59,229 nt of DNA from an uncultured Eubacteriales bacterium. GTDB lineage: Bacteria > Bacillota > Clostridia > Oscillospirales > Acutalibacteraceae. This document shows, piece after piece, positions 53,392-59,229 of the stretch. The notes under the pieces are model-generated. The model made no database searches and was not told the DNA's origin. It saw only the letters and a program-made list of their open reading frames with translations. The stretch's first letter is position 1. The number at the start of each line of letters is the position of its first letter. Location: contig CAKSKA010000012.1 of the NCBI GenBank assembly GCA_934464615.1, forward strand, positions 1 to 59,229, read 5' to 3'. Both the position numbers and the translations under genes were made by a program.

Positions 53392-54273
53392 ATGAATTAT
53401 ATTATTTTAGATTTTGAATGGGACACGGTTTATTATAAACCGGCAAGGCGGTTTGTAAATCAAATAATACAAATAGGCGCGGTAAAACTGGATGACGGTT
53501 TTCGCCTTAAGGGCAAGTTTGAGCAGACGGTAGTTTCCGGATTTTGCAAAAAAGTATCAAAGCGTTTTACGGAGCTGACAGGCATTTCCACCGCGGATAT
53601 GTTAAACGGTTTGCCGTTTGAACAGGCTGTGCAAAATTATAATTTTTGGGCAGGGGACGATACCGTTACGCTTACTTGGAGCACGTCCGACCTTTACGCG
53701 ATTATGGATAACATAAATTTGTTTTTGCCTGAGGGACGCAAATTTGCAATAGGTAAGTATGTAGATTTGCAAAACTATGTCCAAAACGAATTAAGAACGG
53801 CGGGTAACGATATAAAAAACCAAATATCCCTGTCGGATGCCGCAAAAATGCTTGGTATTTCTACCGATAAATTTGATATGCACACGGCGCTTGACGACAG
53901 TATGGTTACCGCAAAACTCCTTGAAAAGACCTATAATAAAGACAGATTCAGGGCTGCTTTAAAAGATGTAAACGATCCGGAATTTTACCGCAGACTTACG
54001 TTTAAAAACTATTATATACAAAGCGCGGACGCGCCGGAAGTTAAAAAAGAATACTTGCGGTTTAAGTGCAATAAATGCGGAGCACGCGCTTTGCAGCGTA
54101 CAAAATGGCACTGCAAAAACCATTGGCTGTCGGCTGATTTTTTGTGTGATAAATGCGGCAATGAGTTTACCGGCAGGGTTTTGCTTAAAATGACCTATTC
54201 CGGTTTGCGTGTGGCGCGGCGTGTGCTTAATAAATCGGATGAGGCAAAGGCGGACGTGGCAAATGATTTGTAA
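53392..54273 (+). CDS. DEDD-type 3'-5' exonuclease with C-terminal zinc ribbon
   Basis: A 293-residue protein of the DnaQ/RNase T-like fold. Motif I is IILDFEWD (Asp7, Glu9), motif II lies near LTWSTSDLYAI, and motif III is HTALDDSMVTAKL with the closing His/Asp. The last ~85 residues add a zinc-ribbon-like part (CNKCG, HCKNHW, CDKCG). That tail is unusual for a plain exonuclease and may bind nucleic acid. Immediately after typA and overlapping the radical SAM gene by 11 bases. Confidence 0.82.
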   Translation: MNYIILDFEWDTVYYKPARRFVNQIIQIGAVKLDDGFRLKGKFEQTVVSGFCKKVSKRFTELTGISTADMLNGLPFEQAVQNYNFWAGDDTVTLTWSTSDLYAIMDNINLFLPEGRKFAIGKYVDLQNYVQNELRTAGNDIKNQISLSDAAKMLGISTDKFDMHTALDDSMVTAKLLEKTYNKDRFRAALKDVNDPEFYRRLTFKNYYIQSADAPEVKKEYLRFKCNKCGARALQRTKWHCKNHWLSADFLCDKCGNEFTGRVLLKMTYSGLRVARRVLNKSDEAKADVANDL

Positions 54274-55126
54274 TTGCTGTCCGCGTTCATGCTCTGCCGA
54301 AAGAACGGATTTTGAAAACAAGGGCGGTTTTTGCGCAATGCCTTTGTTGCCGAAAATTGCACGCGCAGATCTTCACTTTTGGGAAGAGCCGTGTATAAGC
54401 GGCAAAAACGGTTCAGGCACAATATTCTTCAGCGGCTGCTCCATGAAATGCGTTTACTGTCAGAATTATGAAATAAGTCATAAAAACAAGGGCAGAGTAA
54501 TAAGTGTTAATGAACTGGCAGATTTAATGAAACGCCTTGAGGCCGCCGGTGCGCATAATATAAACTTTGTAAATCCGACGCATTATTTTTACGCTATACG
54601 TCAGGCGCTTGAAATTTACAGGCCTAACATTCCGCTGGTTTACAATTCGGGCGGTTACGATAAGACCGAGAATATTGCGGAAGATTTATTTGATGTATAC
54701 TTGCTTGATATTAAGTATGTATCCGACGACGTTTCGCTTAAATATTCCGGCGCCGCCGATTATTTTAAGTTTGCAGCCGCCGCTGCCGTTACAGCACATA
54801 ATTTGTGCGGTGAGGCTGTGTTTGACAAAGACGGGATAATGCGCCGCGGTGTAATAGTGCGGCACCTTGTTTTGCCGCTGCACACAAAGGACGGCATCGG
54901 GGTTATCGACTTTGTAAAAAAGAATTTACCTAATGCTTATTTAAGTCTTATGGCACAGTATATGCCGTGCGGCAAAGCGGATGAATATCCGGAAATAAAC
55001 AGACGCATAACAAAGCGTGAATACGATAAGGTTGTAGGTTACGCAATGGATTCGGGGCTTAAAAATGTTTATATACAGTCGCGCAAAAGCGCGGATAAAT
55101 CTTTTATACCGGATTTTAACTTTTAA
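54263..55126 (+). CDS. radical SAM protein, PflA/PflX-like
   Basis: A 287-residue radical SAM enzyme. The cluster motif is C-x3-C-x2-C in FSGCSMKCVYCQNYEIS, as in pyruvate formate-lyase activating enzymes. An N-terminal Cys-rich lead (CNCCPRSC...GFCAM) may bind another cluster. Later parts include NFVNPTHYF, YNSGGYDK and DVYLLDIKY. It matches the COG1313 type (PflX-like) whose substrate is not established; no glycyl-radical enzyme is next to it. ATG 54263 overlaps the exonuclease stop, and the longer frame from 54209 is not needed. Confidence 0.85.
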   Translation: MICNCCPRSCSAERTDFENKGGFCAMPLLPKIARADLHFWEEPCISGKNGSGTIFFSGCSMKCVYCQNYEISHKNKGRVISVNELADLMKRLEAAGAHNINFVNPTHYFYAIRQALEIYRPNIPLVYNSGGYDKTENIAEDLFDVYLLDIKYVSDDVSLKYSGAADYFKFAAAAAVTAHNLCGEAVFDKDGIMRRGVIVRHLVLPLHTKDGIGVIDFVKKNLPNAYLSLMAQYMPCGKADEYPEINRRITKREYDKVVGYAMDSGLKNVYIQSRKSADKSFIPDFNF

Positions 55127-55138
55127 CGGAGGACGAGT

Positions 55139-56278
55139 ATGAGCAACGGAAAAATTGTCATTAAGGAAGTTTTAAACAAACATGATTTGCGCGTGTTTGT
55201 TGATTTTCCTAATAAGATGTACAAAGATGTGCCGCAATTTGTACCGGCTTTTTTCGGCGACGATATGGCAGACTGGGATAAAAAGAAAAATCCGGCAATG
55301 GAATATTGCGATGCCCGTTGCTTTTTGGCATACCGTGACGGCGTGCCCGTAGGAAGAATAGGCGCTATTTTAAGTTATAAGGCAAACGAAAAGTGGAATA
55401 CATCCCGTATGCGTTTTTCGCAGGTGGATTTTATTGATGATGATGCTGTGTCCGCCGCATTGTTTGAAACGGTTGAGCAATGGGCAAAAGAAAAAGGCTG
55501 CACACAGGTGCACGGTCCTTTGGGATTTTGCGATATGGACAGGGAAGGTATGCTGGTAGAAGGCTTTGATAAGCGGAATATGTTTATTACATACTATAAT
55601 TTTCCCTATTACAATGACCATTTACAGCGTCTTGGTTATAAAAAGGATACGGACTGGCTTGAGTATAAAATCTATGCTCCCAAAATTGACAGTCCGCAGG
55701 CCGTAAAAATACACCGTATAGCGCAGCACGTTTTAAAACGGGGTAATTATCATTTGGCAAATATTAAAAGCAGGGCGGAATACAAACCGTACATAATAAA
55801 AGTGTTTAACCTTGTAAATCAGGCTTACGCACCGCTTTACGGCGTTGTTGATTTAACAAAAAAGCAAATTGATAAATATGCCGGCAAATTTATACCGCTT
55901 ATAGATCCCGATTATGCCTGCTTTGTAATGGACGAGAATGAAAATATGGTTGCATTCGGTGTAAGTGCGCCGTCTGTTGCCGACGCTATTAAAAAGTCCA
56001 ACGGCAGACTGTTTCCGTTTGGATTTATAGGTATACTTAAAAGCCTTAAAAAGAATACTGCGCTTGATATGTTTTTAATTGCGGTTCGTCCGGATTTACA
56101 GGGTGTGGGCGTTAACGCGGTAATACTTGACCACTTAATACAAAGCGCCGCTAAAAACGGCATACTGTATGCCGAAACAGGACCGCAGCTTGAAACAAAC
56201 AGCAAAATTTTGGCACAGTGGAAGAGCTTTGAAAAAGAACAACATAAGCGCCGCCGTTGTTACATAAAGGATATATAA
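55139..56278 (+). CDS. YghO-like GNAT-fold protein
   Basis: A 379-residue cytosolic protein with the YghO family opening (DLRVFVDFPNKMYKDVPQFVPAF). It has a GNAT-like segment (CFLAYRDGVPVGRIGAI; VHGPLGFCDMDREGMLVEGF) and a second acyltransferase-like half (FLIAVRPDLQGVGVNAVILDHL; QLETNSKILAQW). The acyl acceptor is unknown. It is the last gene of the typA run, followed by a terminator. Confidence 0.8.
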   Translation: MSNGKIVIKEVLNKHDLRVFVDFPNKMYKDVPQFVPAFFGDDMADWDKKKNPAMEYCDARCFLAYRDGVPVGRIGAILSYKANEKWNTSRMRFSQVDFIDDDAVSAALFETVEQWAKEKGCTQVHGPLGFCDMDREGMLVEGFDKRNMFITYYNFPYYNDHLQRLGYKKDTDWLEYKIYAPKIDSPQAVKIHRIAQHVLKRGNYHLANIKSRAEYKPYIIKVFNLVNQAYAPLYGVVDLTKKQIDKYAGKFIPLIDPDYACFVMDENENMVAFGVSAPSVADAIKKSNGRLFPFGFIGILKSLKKNTALDMFLIAVRPDLQGVGVNAVILDHLIQSAAKNGILYAETGPQLETNSKILAQWKSFEKEQHKRRRCYIKDI

Positions 56279-56282
56279 AAGT

Positions 56283-56310
56283 AAAATCCCGTACTGTTGT
56301 ACGGGATTTT
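56283..56310. terminator. bidirectional terminator
   Basis: A perfect AAAATCCCGTAC stem with GTACGGGATTTT and a TGTT loop, between the convergent YghO-like and dapB genes. Confidence 0.92.
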
Positions 56311-56315
56311 TTATG

Positions 56316-57065
56316 TTATACAATCATATCTTTCATATCATACAGTCCGCAGGGTTTGTCTGCTATAAACTTTGCGGCTTTAATTGCACCGACTGCAAAT
56401 ACGGATTTTGAAAACGCCTGATGCGAAAGCGTTACGACTTCGTCCGTTCCGGCAAAAATAACGTCATGTTCGCCAACAATGGTACCGCCGCGTACCGAAT
56501 GTATGCCTATTTCATTTTTCTCACGCTTCTGCCTTTTTGAATGGCGGTCGTATTCATATATCATTTTTTCGCCCTTAACTTCGTTTACGGCATTTGCAAG
56601 CATAATTGCGGTGCCGGACGGCGCATCTATTTTTTGATTGTGATGCTTTTCTATAATTTCAACATCAAATCCGTCGCCGAGAACCTGTGCAGCCCTTTTT
56701 GTAAGTGATACAAGTAAATTTATACCCAACGACATATTAAAGGTGAAAAACACGGGAACACTGCCTGATAGCGCGTGTATCTTTTCTATATCGGCATCTG
56801 TATATCCGGTAGTTGCAAGTACGGCAGGCGTTTTGTGCGCCTCGGCATATTTAATAATACCGTCAAGCGATGCGGGATTTGAAAAATCAATTATAACATC
56901 CGCTTCCGGCAAATTTTCAAACACCGGCGATACAGGGTACGGCAGTCCGCTTTTTATATACGGATCCACACCGGCAACAATTTTTGCCTGTGTATCATTT
57001 TCAAGCAGGCTTGTTATTACACCGCCCATTTTTCCGCTGCAACCGCTTAAAATAATTCTTAACAT
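56316..57065 (-). CDS. dapB: 4-hydroxy-tetrahydrodipicolinate reductase
   Basis: Reduces the DapA product on the way to diaminopimelate and lysine. The 249-residue protein has the Rossmann opening LSGCSGKMG, ATTGYTDADI, and the diagnostic EIIEKHHNQKIDAPSGTA. Last gene of asd-dapA-dapB. Confidence 0.95.
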   Translation of the reverse strand: MLRIILSGCSGKMGGVITSLLENDTQAKIVAGVDPYIKSGLPYPVSPVFENLPEADVIIDFSNPASLDGIIKYAEAHKTPAVLATTGYTDADIEKIHALSGSVPVFFTFNMSLGINLLVSLTKRAAQVLGDGFDVEIIEKHHNQKIDAPSGTAIMLANAVNEVKGEKMIYEYDRHSKRQKREKNEIGIHSVRGGTIVGEHDVIFAGTDEVVTLSHQAFSKSVFAVGAIKAAKFIADKPCGLYDMKDMIV

Positions 57066-57090
57066 TCTTTACACTTCCAATACAGCGGTA

Positions 57091-57978
57091 TTACAAAAGT
57101 CCTACCGCTTTAAGTTCTGCTTCAAGTGCGCTTCTGCCGGATTCACTCATATTTATAAGCGGCAGTCTGCACGGACCTATCTCTTTGCCTAAAATATCAA
57201 AAGCCTCTTTTACGGGTATAGGATTAACATCGCTGAACAATGCGTTTATAAGCGGTATGTATTTAAGCTGCATATCCCTTGCGGCATTAACATTACCGTT
57301 AAGATATAAGTGACACATTTCACTCGTCTGGCGCGGCAACAGATTTGACAAAACCGATATAACACCTATTCCGCCGAGCGACATTATCGGAACTGCCTGA
57401 TCGTCGTTTCCGGAATATATATCAAGGTCGTCGCCGCAAAGATATTTGGTTTTGGCAACGCTTGATAAATCGCCGTTTGCTTCCTTAGCGGCAACAATGT
57501 TTTTATGCTTTGAAAGTGCCTTGTAAGTTTCGGGTTTAATATTTACCCCTGTTCTTGACGGAACATTGTAAAGGATAATGGGGGCGTCAACCCTGTCTGC
57601 AACGTAGTTGTAATGCGCAATAAGACCTTCCTGCGAAGTTTTGTTGTAATAAGGAGTTACCATAAGCAGCGCGTCCGCGCCTACCTTCATTGCGTCGCTG
57701 CAAATACCTACGGAATATTTTGTATCGTTGCTGCCGGCTCCCGCTATTACAGGTACACGGTGGTTTGCGGCTTTTACCGCGGTTTCAACAACCTTTATAT
57801 GCTCATCATAATCAAGCGTGGACTTTTCGCCCGTTGTTCCGCAAATAACAAGTGCGTCAATTCCGGCGGTTATTTGCTCGTCAACCAACTTTGCAAGTCT
57901 TTCAAAATTCACTTCGCCGTCGGGATGCATCGGGGTTACCAATGCGGTTGCAGCGCCTTCAAAAATTCTTTTTTTCAT
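57091..57978 (-). CDS. dapA: 4-hydroxy-tetrahydrodipicolinate synthase
   Basis: Condenses pyruvate with aspartate semialdehyde. The 295-residue TIM barrel has GTTGEKSTLDYDEH, YNVPSRTG with the catalytic Tyr, and the Schiff-base Lys in NIVAAKEANGDL. ATG after GGAGGCAATCCT; 25 bases separate it from dapB. Confidence 0.96.
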   Translation of the reverse strand: MKKRIFEGAATALVTPMHPDGEVNFERLAKLVDEQITAGIDALVICGTTGEKSTLDYDEHIKVVETAVKAANHRVPVIAGAGSNDTKYSVGICSDAMKVGADALLMVTPYYNKTSQEGLIAHYNYVADRVDAPIILYNVPSRTGVNIKPETYKALSKHKNIVAAKEANGDLSSVAKTKYLCGDDLDIYSGNDDQAVPIMSLGGIGVISVLSNLLPRQTSEMCHLYLNGNVNAARDMQLKYIPLINALFSDVNPIPVKEAFDILGKEIGPCRLPLINMSESGRSALEAELKAVGLL

Positions 57979-57997
57979 AGGATTGCCTCCTTAAAAA

Positions 57998-59080
57998 TTA
58001 GTCAATGTAACCTTTTGCGCATAAAAGTTCGGCAAGTAATACAGCGCCGCCGGCAGCGCCGCGCAAGGTGTTGTGCGATACACACACAAACTTGTAATCG
58101 TACTGCGTGTCTTCACGCAATCGTCCTATTGAAATTGCCATACCGCCCTCAAGATCGCGGCAGAGTTTTGTCTGCGGCATATCGTCCTGCGTGTAGTAGT
58201 TTAAAAATTGTTTTGGCGCGTGCGGAAGCGCGAGTTTTTGCGGCTCACCTTCAAAATTTTTCCATACATCAATAATTTCTTCTTTGCTCGGCTTTTTCTT
58301 AAAGTCTACAAAAACAGAGGCTAAATGGCCGTCGGACACAGGAACGCGAATGCACTGTGCCGTAAACAGCGGATGCGATGCGGGAACAATAGCGCCGTTT
58401 TCGATTTTGCCCCAAATTTTAAGCGGCTCCTGTTCGCTCTTTTCTTCTTCGCCGCCTATAAACGGTATAACATTGTCAACCATTTCGGGCCATCTTTCAA
58501 ATGTTTTGCCTGCGCCGGAAATTGCCTGATATGTAGACACAAGTACCTTTTCCACACCGAATTTTTCATCCAGCGGATAAAGTGCCGGAACATAACTTTG
58601 CAGCGAACAGTTGGATTTTACCGCAATAAAACCGCGTTTAACATTAAGGCGTTTTCTCTGCGCTTCTATAATTTTTGCATGCTGCGGATTTATCTCCGGT
58701 ATAATCATCGGAACATCGGGCGTTGTACGGTGTGCGCTGTTGTTGGAAATAACTGGACATTCGTGCTTTGCGTAGTTTTCTTCAAGCGCTTTGATTTCGT
58801 CCTTTTTCATATTTACCGCGCAAAATACAAAATCCACACGGGATGTAATTTCGTCAATATCGCGTGTTGCGTCAAGCACTTTCATATCTTTTACCGATTC
58901 CGGAATAGGCTGCGTCATAGCCCAACGTTTGCCTATGGCTTCGGTATAAGTTTTGTTTGCGGAAGACGCCGATGCCGCAAGAACCTCAATATCAAACCAC
59001 GGATGGTTACTTAAAAGCAGCACAAACCGCTGACCGACCATTCCTGTCGCACCGATTATGCCGACTTTATACTTTTTCAT
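57998..59080 (-). CDS. asd: aspartate-semialdehyde dehydrogenase
   Basis: Makes aspartate semialdehyde from aspartyl phosphate, feeding lysine, threonine and methionine synthesis. The 360-residue protein begins MKKYKVGIIGATGMVGQRF. Its active-site Cys is in KSNCSLQSYVPALYPL, and VSTYQAISGAGKTFERWPEM follows. The NCS form and the length resemble the archaeal/fungal-type Asd rather than the short bacterial one. I start at ATG 59080, after GAGG; the open frame further upstream lies in the structured leader. Head of the asd-dapA-dapB operon. Confidence 0.94.
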   Translation of the reverse strand: MKKYKVGIIGATGMVGQRFVLLLSNHPWFDIEVLAASASSANKTYTEAIGKRWAMTQPIPESVKDMKVLDATRDIDEITSRVDFVFCAVNMKKDEIKALEENYAKHECPVISNNSAHRTTPDVPMIIPEINPQHAKIIEAQRKRLNVKRGFIAVKSNCSLQSYVPALYPLDEKFGVEKVLVSTYQAISGAGKTFERWPEMVDNVIPFIGGEEEKSEQEPLKIWGKIENGAIVPASHPLFTAQCIRVPVSDGHLASVFVDFKKKPSKEEIIDVWKNFEGEPQKLALPHAPKQFLNYYTQDDMPQTKLCRDLEGGMAISIGRLREDTQYDYKFVCVSHNTLRGAAGGAVLLAELLCAKGYID

Positions 59081-59229
59081 AAAATCAACCTCGTATAATA
59101 AAGTAGTAGTTTTTAGTGTCCCTCTCCAAGGACAATGTGCTACACTGTAAACGGTGCTGTGGATTGGTTGAATCATCCTACCGGATAGACGGTTTTTGAA
59201 AGGCTCCAACCACAGACCTTTGCAGTATT
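59081..59229 (-). promoter_or_regulatory. structured leader of asd-dapA-dapB, type unknown
   Basis: On the minus strand the leader can form a 10-bp stem CTGTGGTTGG with CCAATCCACAG (one bulge), with an inner ATCC/GGAT hairpin. It can also form a competing AAAGG/CCTTT pair. Nearer the gene are AGTGT/ACACT and GTCC/GGAC stems that exclude each other. This is riboswitch-like, but it lacks lysine-riboswitch and T-box motifs. The window edge may cut the 5' part. Confidence 0.45.

Noticed and set aside
59120..59200. tRNA-like GGTTGAATC sequence at the right end
   Set aside because: There is no acceptor stem, anticodon arm or full T-arm around it; the bases fit the asd leader pairing instead.
59081..59229. 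Lysine riboswitch or T-box before asd
   Set aside because: Neither the lysine aptamer core nor the T-box GGTGG-type sequence is present in the visible part.

Overview
The window looks like the chromosome of an anaerobic, Gram-positive gut-type Clostridia bacterium, probably from the Oscillospirales/Ruminococcaceae side. The support is a class B sortase, a BceRS-BceAB stress module, a LytR-CpsA-Psr protein, an ECF vitamin transporter, acetate kinase, TmcAL, the TypA and Pst operons, AAGGAGG-type ribosome sites and many consensus TTGACA-17-TATAAT promoters. I cannot fix the genus. There are no phage genes, transposases, CRISPR arrays, tRNAs or rRNAs in the window.

Layout. 1-337: two tandem ~158-bp copies of a repeat made of six tiny hairpins. 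338-1815: sortase B and a hemolysin III-type membrane protein. 1859-7109 (minus): a 5'-truncated gene and a BceRS-BceAB peptide-antibiotic sensing/resistance module. 7272-9584: a large unassigned, possibly carbohydrate-active enzyme. 9592-15617: a cobalamin-riboswitch operon with a bacterial intrinsic-factor/transcobalamin-like pair split over two surface proteins, EcfT, and one polypeptide fusing two ECF ATPases to an S component. 15721-17830 (minus): a mutarotase-like protein and TmcAL. 17945-28630: acetate kinase, galactokinase, an LCP wall ligase, a small tyrosine phosphatase, a DUF5662-like protein and two paralogous beta-helix surface proteins. 28712-30376 (minus): coiled-coil protein, CoaD, RsmD. 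30526-37396: pyk-purB-glyA-GH2 beta-galactosidase. 37459-43758 (minus): TRIC-type channel, GuaB, and pstSCAB-phoU. 44078-47737: rpsB-tsf and an ABC exporter. 47777-49994: AraC regulator and divergent GH10 xylanase. 50034-51378 (minus): TIM-barrel protein and SGNH hydrolase. 51562-56278: typA, exonuclease, radical SAM, YghO-like protein. 56316-59080 (minus): asd-dapA-dapB behind a structured leader.

How it fits together. The most interesting unit is the B12 locus. The riboswitch, the alpha/alpha-toroid protein with a sortase-like tail (VPPTS plus membrane segment), the DUF4430 (transcobalamin C-domain) protein and the ECF permease form a plausible capture-and-import chain. The sortase at the left end could attach the first protein to the wall. 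The two sugar enzymes (GH2, GH10), galactokinase and acetate kinase suggest a plant-glycan fermenter that imports oligosaccharides and cleaves them inside the cell, since neither GH has a signal peptide. Two genes have start problems: the ECF fusion seems to begin at ACG, and a surface-type gene next to bceB has no usable start.
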